In this document: positions 45,642 to 56,519 of the stretch, piece by piece | Layout of the letters: each line of letters starts with the position of its first letter | Numbering within the stretch: the first letter of the stretch is position 1 | Origin: Tetracladium setigerum | Taxonomy: Eukaryota > Ascomycota > Leotiomycetes > Helotiales | Direction: 5' to 3' | DNA: 64,000 nt | Assembly: GCA_031472005.1 (NCBI GenBank) | Contig: PZJY01000011.1 | Coordinates: 1,054,001-1,118,000, forward strand | The notes under the pieces: generated by a model | The model's database searches: none | What the model was told of the DNA's origin: nothing | The model's input: only the letters and a program-made list of their open reading frames with translations | Translations under genes and position numbers: made by a program

Positions 45642-46636
45642 CTATCGTCGGCGATTTGCCATAGCAGCAAGCCTCTTTCTCTTCTCTTCCTTCTCTCGCT
45701 TCAACCGGTTCTCCTCGGCTAAAGCCTCAGCGTCTTCTCGTCGAGCAATGCGAGCGGCCTGTTCCTCCTCATCGTCCACCTCAAAAGCAGCCGCTTCCAT
45801 GTCTGAAGAGGCATCGGAATCATAGTCTTCCTCATCGTCCTCCTCGCTGGCGTATCGCTGTGAAGAACGTCGGTCATCACGGTATCGCTCAGTGGGTCGG
45901 TCATATCGCGAGTTGGATGAACTAGAAGATTTGGGGGCAGTCTGCACACTGCCTGGTTTAGGACGAGCAGTGCCGGTATATCCAGTCGTAGCAGCTGCAG
46001 CCTTCTTTGGTTTCCTCTCGGGGATAGCAATAGGAGTAGGCTTGGGCCGATCGAGGCGTCCCATTACCTTTGTTGCTGCAGCCTTAAACTTCCCGTTTGG
46101 ACCGGTATTCTTCTGAATTCGTTCAACCTTTTGATTCTTCATGTCCACCTTCTCCCGTTTGGTCGGTGCCTTCTCAATCTTCTTGTGTTGAATCTTGCCG
46201 ACCTGTCCCAAACTCGCCTGCGCTTGCTTTCCTCTCGCCATGATCTCTGCAAAAGAGCCCTTCTTCGGTGCTTTGGCCGGGTCTGTGGTGAGAGGGGGCG
46301 TTGGTCGACCATTTTGAAAGGTTGTGGTAGGAACTGGTGTAGGAGGTTTGCGATCCAACTTCATCTTAGCCATCGAGGAACTGACTGCAGAAGGCCTAGA
46401 GGATTCGAAGGTTGGTCGGCTGGAGTTGGCAGGAGGTCCGTTGCTGTTTGTACGCTGCATCTTCTCTATCGGCTTCGGAAAGTCGCCACTTGCTTTGCGC
46501 TTTGAAATGGAGGATGAGACGGGAGGAAGAGTAGGGCTGGGCTCCCCAGAGATCTGGGCAAGGAGGTCGCCAATCTAGAAAGAGGCGTCAGTTAGAATAA
46601 GTCGCAGGGTATAAATTAGAGTGTACATACCGGCAT
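45642..46636 (-). CDS. SPT2: SPT2 chromatin protein
   Basis: Histone H3-H4 chaperone that represses cryptic transcription. Exon 1 (46636-46631) is only 6 nt and encodes Met-Pro; exon 2 (46574-45642) completes 312 residues. The start MPIGDLLAQISGEPSP is standard for fungal SPT2 and fixes the tiny exon. The middle is basic with KKGSFAEIMARGKQAQASLG and PKKAAAAT segments. The C-terminal SPT2 domain is typical: SQRYASEEDDEEDYDSDASS DMEAAAFEVDDEE, then EAARIARRED-like helix (here AARIARREDAEALAEEN) and a KRKRLAAMANRRR end. No frame problem. Confidence 0.88.
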
Positions 46637-47556
46637 GGTGGGCGAATGTGGGATGATTCAGAGGATGTGGGTGAAAACAGATGAGATGATGAAGAACCTC
46701 GGACACAAGTCACGCGGTGTGTAGCTCTTGGAGGTTATAAAGACATCTGCAAAGGTAATACAACCGTTAGAGGGACGAGGGGATCACCAAATGTATGTCG
46801 GGTCAAGATGGTGGTTTTGATGTAGAGGTATGGGCCTCACGTTGAAGTTGAGGCGCGATTTTGGCTAGGAATTCCAGTCACTCTTCCTTAGTCACGTGAT
46901 GGGACAAAGTGAATGATGATCAAAGTCAACCATCCTGAGTCGTGTAAAAGAAACATCGGCTTTGTTGCAAAGACGATTCCACTATGTCAAATATTCGATA
47001 GCTCAATCTTCCCCTCCAAAAATAACACCACCAAAAGAGATATCTACTTGGCGGTACTGCACTGTAGGCAAGCAAGTATCGTCCAGGTCTGAGTTCAAAT
47101 GCATACATATCTCTACAGCTGAGAACAAAAGGACAATCAAATTGAATATTTGCTCTGGTTTCTTCCCGCAAATAATTTACACTAATTAGATGCTCCAGAT
47201 ATATCATGAACCAGGAAGAAATGATGTTGTTGATTAAAACGGTAGTTCTTGTACTGTATTGAGGAGAGGGACGGCGGGCATCCAAGGTGACGAGGAGACG
47301 ACGAGGTAGCGCCTCGCTTGCATCCCGATGCGGCCGCTAGCTCACACTTTTCCTGCCTGCTAACTTTTGAATCTCGAATTCGATCTCCCCATCGCAAAAC
47401 GATAAACACAACGCCAACAAGTCGAACTTGTATTTTCAGTCTCCGGCACCGCGGTTAAATTGATTGAGATTCCTGTTCTCCTCCAAACAATTACAAATGT
47501 ACGTTCCTCCCGCGCATCAATCTGGAGTGCAAGACTGACCCTTCGCAGCCGTCAAA
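46637..47556. other. divergent intergenic region, SPT2 to RPP2
   Basis: 920 bp with no convincing gene. The proximal 60 bp hold the RPP2 5' leader intron (47499-47548). Open frames at 46926-47285 and 47182-47409 on the minus strand lack features. Confidence 0.5.
47499..47548 (+). other. probable 5'-UTR intron of RPP2
   Basis: GTACGT donor and a CTTCGCAG acceptor, 50 bp, ending 8 bp before the RPP2 start codon. Leader introns are frequent in fungal ribosomal protein genes. This is prediction from splice motifs only. Confidence 0.55.
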
Positions 47557-47947
47557 ATGAAGCACCTAGCAGCATACCTTCTCCTCACCCTCGGTGGCAA
47601 CGCTACTCCTTCGGCCAAGGATGTCAAGGCTGTTCTCGAGTCTGTCGGAATCGAGGCTGATGATGAGCGCCTTAACACCCTCATCTCCGAGCTCAAGGGC
47701 AAGGACCTCAACGAGGTATGCGATAAAACACGTTTGGATAAATGAGTAGGATGCTAACGAGGGGTAGTTGATCGCTGAGGGTTCCAGCAAGTTGGCTTCC
47801 GTCCCATCTGGAGGAGCTGGCGGTGCCGCACCAGCTGCTGGAGGAGCTGCTGCATCCGGTGGAGCTGCTGATGCCGCACCAGAGGAGGAGAAGGTTGAGG
47901 AGAAGGAGGAGTCCGACGAGGATATGGGTTTCGGTCTTTTCGATTAA
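47557..47947 (+). CDS. RPP2: 60S acidic ribosomal protein P2
   Basis: Stalk protein of the large ribosomal subunit, recruiting translational GTPases. Exons 47557-47715 and 47768-47947 give 112 residues. The N-terminal dimerisation domain reads MKHLAAYLLLTLGGNATPSA KDVKAVLESVGIEADDERLN, followed by an Ala/Gly-rich hinge (GGAGGAAPAAGGAA). The C-terminus EESDEDMGFGLFD is the universal P-protein tail. The 52-bp intron has a CTAAC branch site. It stands in tandem with RPS15, about 580 bp upstream. Confidence 0.95.
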
Positions 47948-48526
47948 GCAACTCGTCCTGGGAATGGAATGGTCACTCTCGACATGTCAAATGCTGGGCG
48001 AGGCTATTGGAAGGGGTTGTGCGGGCTTGCCAATCAAATGCATCTCATGGGAGTAAATGGTCACAAATTCTGGGTCTTTTCATGAATGGATGTCAAAATG
48101 CTTTGATAGGGAATTAAAAAGACGTGCTTCTTCCAAACAGATTCTGAGTGGTGAACGTAAATGTGATTGTGATCTGCGTACGGGGAGCGGCTCACTCCAT
48201 GAATACTACTATGTGGGCGAGGATTGCGACCACAACCGCCTATTCTGAAAAGCAACACACAAAATATTATCGAAGCAACATCTCAATCGAGTTTTGCACT
48301 TTTGTCCTATCCCACAACTTCTCAATGTGACGTTCCTTTGCAAATCTGGTGCCCTCAATTGCCTGCCAAGATTTCGCCTTGGGTCTGGGGTTGCTTGCCC
48401 TATCCTGCTGGATTGTGCGCTAATGACTAAGCAAACTTTGAGTCTCAATCGCAAAACTCCAACACCGCGCGACTTCCGACTTCAAGCAAATCCGACCAAC
48501 GACCCGATTTCACCAACACCGCAATC
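47948..48526. other. intergenic between RPP2 and RPS15
   Basis: 579 bp holding the RPP2 3' flank and the RPS15 promoter. No separate gene supported. Confidence 0.5.
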
Positions 48527-49302
48527 ATGGCTGACGAATACGTGAGTGTCTGCGAGGCCATCAATCCTTCTCCTGCTGGCGCACTCTCTCTGCGGATCAT
48601 GATCAAGTGCTAATTATTTCCCCGTAACAGGACCCCGTCGAGGCTGCCGAGATCAAGAAGAAGAGATCCTTCAGAAAGTTCTCCTACCGTGGAGTTGATC
48701 TCGATCAGTATGCCGCCCCATAACCCTTCCCCTCGAACACCTACCCGTCTTCGAAAACAAATATCCACACATACACATATCCGTGCAAGAATTCAAAGGG
48801 GAGCAAATATGCTAACCCTATATTCTCATCACGCAGACTTCTCGACCTCTCCTCCGACCAACTCCGTGACATCGTTCACGCCCGCGCCCGTCGTCGTTTC
48901 AACCGTGGTCTCAAGCGCAAGCCTATGGGCCTCATCAAGAAGTTGCGCAAGTCTAAGCAAGAGGCCAAGCCAAATGAGAAGCCAGACCTCGTCAAGACCC
49001 ATCTCCGAAACATGATTGTCGTCCCAGAGATGATTGGCAGCGTCATCGGTATCTACTCCGGAAAGGAGTTCAACCAGGTTGAGATCAAGCCCGAGATGGT
49101 TGGTCACTATTTGGGAGAATTCTCGATCTCTTAGTACGTCCCCAAATACCTCCCCCTGGTGGTTTCTCCCAAGATAGGATGCAACATGGCCTCCAGGACG
49201 GAACTATTGCTAACAATTTTTTTTCTCTGCAGCTCCCCAGTCAAGCACGGTCGTCCTGGTATTGGTGCAACTCACTCTTCGCGTTTCATCCCTCTCAAGT
49301 AA
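48527..49302 (+). CDS. RPS15: 40S ribosomal protein S15 (uS19)
   Basis: Small-subunit protein near the decoding centre. Exons 48527-48541 (15 nt), 48631-48707, 48837-49133 and 49233-49302 join in phase to 152 residues, the fungal length. The start MADEYDPVEAAEIKKKRSFR and KFSYRGVDLDQLLDLSSDQL are typical. The uS19 core includes RARRRFNRGLKRKPMGLIKK, KTHLRNMIVVPEMIGSVIGI YSGKEFNQVEIKPEM and the C-terminal SPVKHGRPGIGATHSSRFIP LK. Introns are 89, 129 and 99 bp; I saw no snoRNA C/D boxes in them. Confidence 0.95.
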
Positions 49303-50740
49303 ATTTGTCGTTTCTTGGAGTGCATGGAATTTGGAGCAAATGGGCAATTTGGGGATGGGGATATCATTGTGTACTGCAGGTGTTGATACCGCAACAAAAA
49401 GCTATGATAAATAATAGCAAAATGAGATCTTGATCACCAAACCACAAGACTGGTGTGCATGCAAACGTGTGATTGAGGTGCAGTTGGAAGTTTTGGGCGA
49501 TGGATCTGTGTGCGATGCTGAATACTTTCTATATGGGTGCAGAGCGCTTTGAGGGATTGAAGGGCGTCTGAAAGTGTCACTCATGCATTTCTCGGAAATT
49601 TTCTCTTCTCTTTCTCTCTGAAAAACGGATTAATTCCCTTCACAACAATCTACGAATTTTCCTTGTATCCACTTACGGCTTCATCAAGCACTTCGATGAG
49701 CCTTTACAAGATAGAACTTACATGCAGGTCTCTAAACATCTGAATTCCCGGCGTCTTTCAACCTTGCTTGCTTTCTTCCATCAACTCATTTCTCGCCAGT
49801 GATCATCAGGTCATCATAAACAGTCTATTTGCTCACTTTCCGTTCCTCATCAATCTGCGCAAGTAGAAGTAGAGAAACAATGGTAACGTTGGTAGGGAGA
49901 CGTTTACTTATCTTAGGGGTCTATTTAATTTGGTAAACGACTAGACGGTAAGTATACTCATTAGAAAGCTGTAACTGCTATATCAGGCAAAGAGCGTACA
50001 CAGGCCCGCCGCCGCTTTCGCGGGGTATAAGAAAAGGGCGTCGTCCATCGCTTGCTCTTTTCCTTCCTCCTTTCCTTTCCAACCGCCCAACGACCGACTG
50101 GGCCGGCTGCTGCTACGAATCCCCTCTAGGCAAACGCTGCCTCGAACATAATAAACTGGGCTCGTTGGCAGAATTGAGTTGGATTGGAAACTTGGAGTGG
50201 GACTCCGAGAGGAGAGTATTCATGCACGATATCGTTAAAACCATGGCAGTTGGGTAGGGCAATTTGTGACAGTCGAGAGTACTTCCGTATAAAGCTTCTC
50301 TTGAATATCTCTTTAAGACCAGCCATTTCCCACTTGCAATAATCTGCATTCTTTCGACTCCTCCCAGTTTCGAAATTCGTCTACGATAGTTAGTTAATCA
50401 TACGAGTACAGTAGAAGCACCACATTAAATGGACAAACTAGTAAAGATAGGTTGGCGTGTTCTATTGAATCACGTCACAAAATCCAGTAGGCCAGACTTA
50501 AATCGAAGCTTAGGTAAAGTTTAAGTCAACTATTAGCGCACTAATCTCAATCTAGGGCTCACTTATTCCGCTTGACGTATCTACTCGCGCTACCTTACCT
50601 ACCTTACCTACCTGATCAGAAACCAAAATTAATTATTGCCATCACTTTCCAGATCCTCAAGCACAAAACAACAGATCAATTCCTCATCTGGACACTCTCT
50701 AAGTCTCTACAAGTCGACCTCTACCAAACAACCACGAAAC
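49303..50740. other. gene-free region downstream of RPS15
   Basis: 1.4 kb. A minus-strand frame at 50126-50326 has no recognisable family. ACCTTACCTACC repeats lie at 50591-50613. No gene supported. Confidence 0.5.
50591..50613. repeat. ACCTTACCTACC short tandem repeat
   Basis: Overlapping TACCT units upstream of the micro-ORF. Similar TACCTACC/GGTAGG motifs recur in other intergenic regions of the window. Confidence 0.6.
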
Positions 50741-50911
50741 ATGCGCGCTTTTACATCATGGTGGCGCTCCCTGAAACCGATGGGCAGGATTTCATACGCA
50801 ACGAACGTCCCACTAGGTATCGCGTGGGCTTTGTTCTTGAAAGAGTATCTGATGGACAACTTGCAAAAGAAAGAAAATGCACCAGTCACAGTGTCTTCTG
50901 GCCCGGAATGA
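50741..50911 (+). CDS. possible micro-protein, 56 residues, single membrane-like segment
   Basis: ATG-started frame giving 56 residues: MRAFTSWWRSLKPMGRISYA then TNVPLGIAWALFLKEYLMDN and a short polar tail. It looks like a small mitochondrial inner-membrane protein: basic aromatic N-terminus, one hydrophobic segment, charged end. I do not recognise the family. Support is composition only, and a longer frame overlaps it in another register, so it could be chance. No intron is needed. Confidence 0.35.
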   Translation: MRAFTSWWRSLKPMGRISYATNVPLGIAWALFLKEYLMDNLQKKENAPVTVSSGPE

Positions 50912-51410
50912 TTGTTGATGGTTGTGTTTATGCGCGTCCTGGAGACTTCCACGTCATGCTCAGCAGAGGCGATGTCGAAACGGCAAGACATGCCACGCAC
51001 CACTCCCTTCTCCATAAGCTAATCTGAGGGCTATAGGCTGAGTACGCAAGCCATGGGATTAATGCCTTTAAGTATGGCCATGTGTCCGGCGATCTCTCCC
51101 ACGCTAATGGAAACAGACGCATGCTTTTTCACTCGCAAGACCCTGCGGTTGAGCCCTAAATTGAATACGCCCGGGGCGCATTGGAGGATGCGTTGAAGAG
51201 AGAAGAGATGATGGAGGAGGAAGAGGAGGATGAGCTCAATGAGGCTCTGGCAGAGGCGATGGAGCAGTGTAGTGAGCTTGCACTTACTTAAATTAAAACA
51301 TTAACGCAACTTGCACTTGAATTCAAGCAGCCTTTATTGGGTTTCAGGCCAAATTCACCCTCACCCCGAACCTCAATAACAATCGCAACCTCGCAAGAAA
51401 GGTAAGGGTA
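50912..51410 (+). pseudogene. coding-like stretch broken by stops (possible gene relic)
   Basis: One frame stays protein-like across stop codons at 51025, 51034 and 51157: FHVMLSRGDVETARHATHHS, then AEYASHGINAFKYGHVSGDL, then ALEDALKREEMMEEEEEDEL NEALAEAMEQ. Each stop (TGA, TAG, TAA) could derive from Arg or Gln codons by one C-to-T change, which is the kind expected of RIP or simple decay. A possible intron (GT near 51271, AG at 51330) and further open sequence follow. I cannot name a parent gene, and chance is not excluded. Confidence 0.3.
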
Positions 51411-52526
51411 TGTTTGGTGTGCAGAAGACCACTCTGGCAACGGGAGAGTGCGTCAGGGCGTCTCTTCCTATTGGCTTAGCATTTACTGGTTGGAGCAGAA
51501 GGATTTCTTTGCTTCCACGTTTTCTTCGACTATTAAGAGCAAATTACTGTGGAATGATAAGAGATTGCACCCCCTCCATCAGATCAAAACTTTTCTGACC
51601 GGATATATCCCTGTATAGCATCAAGTTCCAAGCCTTCTTTGAGCTTTTATTTTCTTTCAATAATCATGGATGATAATACCCACAGCTTGAAGATTGTGCC
51701 GTTGAAGCTCTTGGCAAGTAATGGTCGGGAAGGGCACAGAGTCGTTGTGGCTTTTACTCGAATACAATGAGATCTTCAAAGGAAAAGGAGGCCAAGTGCT
51801 GCATGCAAAATTGTTGCGCATGATAGTTGTCTTGGCCATATGCAAACGATTCCAAACAAACTAGAACTACATGAGAACACCCACCACTTCGTACAAAGAC
51901 TATCGAAACTTCTCCCGCTAACTTCATCGCCTTTATTCGAGGGTTTCAATGAGAAAGTCTCTTCCATCTTGGCTTAGATTTATGCGAGTAAAGAGTAGAG
52001 CCACACTAGGGATGAAGAGAAGACAAAAGGGATTGAGTTTTGGGGGTTTCCATTCGAGTTAAACACACTACTTAATATACATTTTGGGAAGTTAGCTGCC
52101 CCCAACAGAGGCTGCAACTTCTGTCCAAGTTCTCGATGGAGAGCTGAACAGCGAACATGATTGATCCCTTGCCTTTGACTAGACGTAAGGGTCAAGAATT
52201 TTTGAGGGGTTCTTTTTGGAGGACAGGAAACACTGTAGGGGAGTGATAACACAAGCAGATTTGACCAGAGAGTGGCCAGCTCGCAATAAAATAAGCAATC
52301 CATCCCCCTCCATACTTCGCGAAGGTAGAGTAATGAGAACAATACGCAGACAATAATTAAGACATATGGGGAAGTGCAAATTAAGCGCAGTAAACTGAAG
52401 CATCGCAAATCCATTTTCATGCCAGAGCAAAATCAGACTGCACAGAGCTCTGCTGAAAACATGCGAAGGTGGTCGGTATTGTTGAAAGTAACGAGCTTAA
52501 CGACCCAAGTGAAATGAATCTCAAGC
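51411..52526. other. gene-free region downstream of the relic
   Basis: About 1.1 kb. A hydrophobic minus-strand frame (51980-52420) lies in the 3' flank of the NUFIP1-like gene and has no family features; rejected as a gene. Confidence 0.5.
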
Positions 52527-54851
52527 TCAACTGTCACCATAACTGAGGTTGTTCTCATAACCGTTCTCCTCTCGAACAGCCATGTCGTCGTCGTCGGTTC
52601 TTGATGCATTCGCAGTGAGCTGCTCCGACATCAATCCCTTCTCCTTGAGGTACTTGATGGACTTCAAGATGGTGAGATCGTCTTTGGCGGTGTCGTTGAG
52701 AATAAGGCGTTGGGCCAGTGTCATCTTGCCACCATTGGCCTCTTTGTCCCTGAGAGCTTGGTTGCGGACTTCTTGGTCGTGAACGAAGCGACACTTGCCC
52801 TTCTTGCCGCAGGTTCCTCCGGTCGAGAAGTACTTGCAATGGCGTTGAAGTTGAGCTTTTGGTTGGGGTGGCATTCTCATACTACCGCCATTGCGAGAAG
52901 ACATGGTCTCGGGCTTCGAGTCGCTATCAGAATCAGACGAATCATCAGACTCCCCATCGCTACCACGAGCATCGTCACCCTCGTCACCTGTCTCACGCTT
53001 GCGCTTCGATCCCGAAAGGGACTCTTGGATTCTTCGCTCAGCCTTTTCAAGCTCGAGTCGGAGTTTCTCGGCCTTTCTCTGCTGTTTCTCAAGCTTGGAT
53101 TCGCCCTCTTCTTTCTTGACAGAAACGCCATTGCCTGGCTCCTTCTTGGCTCGGACTTGCAGACCTTGCTCGATTCGTTGACGAAGCTCCTCTGCAGCGG
53201 CTTCTCTACGAGCTTTCGTAGGGAAACGGCTTCGGCGCTCTTCAAGCCAAGCATCAAGATCAGTAGGCAGCCTATGCATGTTAGCTAGAAGAACTAATCT
53301 CCCATAATTAAAAGGACGTACTGTGGGGTATCTGGACCAAGCAAAGTAACAAGACGAGCTTCCTCATCAACATCATCAATTTCTTCATCGCTGTCTTCAT
53401 GATCAACGCCATTTGGGGTAAGACCAAGAGTGTTTGTACGGCGCTTCTTTTTCTTCTTGCCATTAGCATCTGCACCTGCAGGCTTATGAGAATTGTCAGA
53501 AGATCTTGGGCCGCCATTGCTGAATTGACGATTGTCACGACCACGAAATTGATTATTGAAATCACCACGACCTCCTCTGCCACGAAAGTTGTTCATGTTT
53601 CCCCCTCTGCCCCTGTTTTGGGAGGTATAAGGGTTGGGATCAATCGGCGGACGCTGTCCTGCTTGAGGAAAGTGTGGTGAATAGCCTTGATTGAACGGCT
53701 GAGAAAAAGGAACAGGTGGATTTGGATGACTTGCGTACGGCTGAGGAAATCCAGGGCCCGCTTGAGCCATATGGTCTCCCCGGTCGTTGTCAAATCCCAT
53801 GCGAATAGGAGGGCCCATCAAAGGAGCTTCATGACCACCACGCCCGTTAGTAAATCCGCCACGGCCTCCTCGGCCACGTGTGTTGAACTGCTGTTGTTGC
53901 TGTTGCTGGTTATGTTGAGGCGGGCCGGTCCATTGGGGAGGGCCGCCGTGAGGAGGCTGGTGAGGTTGTTGATGTCCAAACTGCTGTGGGTGTTGGAATT
54001 GTGGAGGAGATTGCTGATGCTGTGGCTGCGGTGGCTGCTGGGGACCGTATTGCTGAGATTGTTGCTGCTGGTAGACCTGGGGAGCATAGTTTGGATGGTA
54101 GTTCGACGCAGACAGAGGAGCAGCATGTGTCGTATGCGGAGCATGTTGTGGGTGAGCCATGGGAGGTTGACCATGGTGTGGAGGACCATGCTGCTCGTTG
54201 TTCTGCCATTGAGGTGGGCCGTAAGAATTGTGAGGAGGACCTTGGGCTTGTGGAGGGTGAGCTTGGGGGCCTATGTATGGAGCTGGATTCTGTTGGTGGT
54301 TCTGTGGACCATTGTACCCTTGTGGTGGACCGTTGTAGCTGGGTTGTTGGTGAGGGAATGGGGGAGCGTGAAAATCGCCGCGACCTCCTTGTATTCCGCC
54401 TCTGCCACCTCGAGGAGGACCGCCGCCGCGTGGTTGCTGGTATTGGGGAGGAGGAGGAGGAGGCGCGTATCCATACTGTGGCGGTTGCTGCTGCTGCTGG
54501 TGATGTGGAGGTGGACCAGGAGGTGGAGGAGGTGGAGGGAAGCTGTATTGCTGAGTGCCAGCCATGTCTCGTTCGTCAACAGGTGCCTTTTTGACTGATT
54601 CCTTTGTGACAGTTGGGGAGGAACGAATCGGCAGGCCCTGCTTCACAACAGGCTGGGACTGAAGATGCTTGTATTGTTCTGTGAAGTCTGTGCCGAGCAA
54701 AGAAAGAGTGTCAGTGTATTGTAGTGCGAATTGATGATGCGTCACAGAGGTGAGCGATGGCGTGAGATGAGAACAATTGAAGACACGAGAACAGGGCGAA
54801 AGGAGAAGGGAGGACGAGGTCGCGAATGAAGGAGATCGGCTTACCTGCCAT
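52527..54851 (-). CDS. NUFIP1/Rsa1-type CCCH zinc-finger protein (box C/D snoRNP assembly)
   Basis: Probable assembly factor for box C/D snoRNPs and 60S precursors, by family. Exons 54851-54845 (7 nt, Met-Ala), 54687-53322 and 53271-52527 join in phase to 705 residues. The first half is Pro/Gln/Gly-rich with RGG clusters (NTRGRGGRGG, GRGGRGDFNNQFRGRD). The NUFIP1 core spans intron 2: LGPDTPQ joins LPTDLDAWLEERRSRFPTKA R. Then a Glu/Lys-rich helix, a Ser/Asp run, and a C3H1 zinc finger CKYFSTGGTCGKKGKCRFVH (C-x8-C-x5-C-x3-H). Then come LAQRLILNDTAKDD and LKSIKYLKEKGLM. The start MADFTEQYKH, made by splicing the 7-nt exon, is preferred over the later MAGTQQY. Confidence 0.83.
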
Positions 54852-55314
54852 TTGCTCGGCCTTGTGCCGCTAGGCCGTAATCTGCAAAGCGGCTCTGTCA
54901 AAAAGGTCAAGGGCCTGGTATTAGCTGGTGAGGATTTCGTCCAGTTGAAGAAACAAACAACAAGTCGTGCCTCTTGGAGAAGCAAAAAGCGTCAATTGAT
55001 TGCCGGTGCTCTGTGATGCTTCTTGAATGTTGAGGCTGTGAGTAATTGTCGACAGAGCAATATTTGTTGTCGAAGTGCTGCGCTTCCAAACACTGGCGGA
55101 AATCTGAATTCGCTTCACTTTGGCGCTAGTACTTCTTCTAACCTGACTTTGAGGTCGAGCAAAGGTGAATTAGCTACCAGGTACCTACCTGAGGTAGTCA
55201 CATACTGCATCAGGAGACCTTTGAGCCACAGAGAACATCTCAGTGGGGAGACGGAGATAAATAGATGCGCTTTGGCTCACACCTAACCAAAATCAAACCA
55301 ACGACACTGCCATT
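54852..55314. promoter_or_regulatory. divergent promoter region of the NUFIP1-like gene and RPC25
   Basis: 463 bp between divergent start codons. It includes a short perfect inverted repeat, CTACCTGAGGTAG, at 55185-55197. Both flanking genes serve the nucleolus or Pol III; co-regulation is only inference. Confidence 0.5.
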
Positions 55315-56162
55315 ATGTTTATCCTAGTAAGTAAGCCAGCTATACATCCTCTGTTTTTCAAGGGAGGAGGAGAATCTGACTGCCTAAATAGACAAAGATA
55401 GCAGATCTGGTTCAGATCACGCCGCAAGATTTCAGAAAGGATGCCGTTGATGCCATTCACGACAACCTCAACGCCAAATATGCAAACAAAGTCATCCAAA
55501 AGATTGGTCTCTGTGTCTGCCTCTATGATCTCCTCTCGGCCTCGGAAGGATTGATTGGCCATGGTACAGGTCTTGTCAATGTCAATGGTATGTGTACTCG
55601 AGTACCTCCAAGAAGGATCATAGGCTGATAATGACTGTTTAAAAGTCGAGTTCCGCTTGGTTGTCTTTAGACCCTTCAAGGACGAAGTCTTGTTAGGAAG
55701 AATCAGCAGCGCTAAGGAAGATGGTATCCGCAGTAAGTTCATGCTCTCATCTCTCATCGTCTCTTCTAACGGTCGCAGTTCGCACTCAATTCTTTGATGA
55801 AATCTTCGTGCCAGCAGATAAACTTCCAGAGGGTTCACACTTGTGGGTACACCTCTACAATTTGACGACGATCTGACTCACAAGTTTACAGCAGCCACTC
55901 TGAACAACTGTTTGTGTGGGTACCTGATGGACAACCTCTCTACTACGACAATCAGGAGACTGTTAGATTCAGAATTACTGATGAGGTCTGGACCGACCAA
56001 GCTCCGAATGGACCCAGCGAGAAGGATGAGGAAGGTGTTCAGAAGCAGAGCCCATATATCCTACTAGCTTCCATGCAGGATGCTGGACTGGGTCCTTGTC
56101 TATGGTGGGATGGCGAGGAGGAGGAGGAGGAGGAGGCCGGAGAGGAGCAAGAGGAGGCATAG
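55315..56162 (+). CDS. RPC25: RNA polymerase III subunit RPC8 (Rpc25)
   Basis: Pol III stalk subunit homologous to Rpb7, needed for initiation at tRNA and 5S genes. Exons 55315-55326 (12 nt), 55392-55587, 55646-55732, 55779-55842 and 55892-56162 join in phase to 209 residues. The N-terminal SHS2/tip domain starts MFILTKIADLVQITPQDF, with KYANKVIQKIGLCVCLYDL. The S1-like OB domain follows VEFRLVVFRPFKDEVLLGRI and includes FFDEIFVPADKLPEGSHF and LFVWVPDGQPLYYDNQETVR F. The end is a Glu-run tail (WDGEEEEEEEAGEEQEEA). The acceptor at 55645 (AAAAG) is weak, and the GTGGGT donor at 55843 is unusual, but frame and conservation support both. Confidence 0.9.
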
Positions 56163-56519
56163 ACACGTGGTAGCTTGAGGATTGGCATGACAGCATGAAA
56201 TCGGAGTTTATTGCATTTACTGGCGTTGGGCAATATTATGGAAAGTCACAACATCGTGGGATCTCTGGGCACCTTGGTAGATTTGATAGAGAATCGCAAA
56301 AATTGTACGAACATCAGGGTGAGACCTCTGTCATTTAATTAATCTGACCAAGGTAAGTCAGATCTTGGATTGCTCCGGATACTGGTCTATTTTTTCTAAT
56401 TTTTTTCGCGACCTAACGGGAGATATCATTAAACGTAAACCTCCGTCCCATTTCATCAGGGAAGCCAACGCCAAAACGCCATCAAGAAAAAAGCCGAAGG
56501 AATGGGAAACATGTAAATA
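56163..56519. other. convergent 3' flanks of RPC25 and cystathionine gamma-lyase
   Basis: 357 bp, AT-rich at 56380-56420. No gene. Confidence 0.5.

Noticed and set aside
51980..52420. Hydrophobic 146-codon minus-strand frame
   Set aside because: Lies in the 3' flank of the NUFIP1-like gene, with no family motif or splice support; composition reflects AT-rich DNA.
52859..54598. Long plus-strand frames opposite the NUFIP1-like gene
   Set aside because: Antisense shadows of the low-complexity Pro/Gln-coding strand; the minus strand carries recognisable domains.
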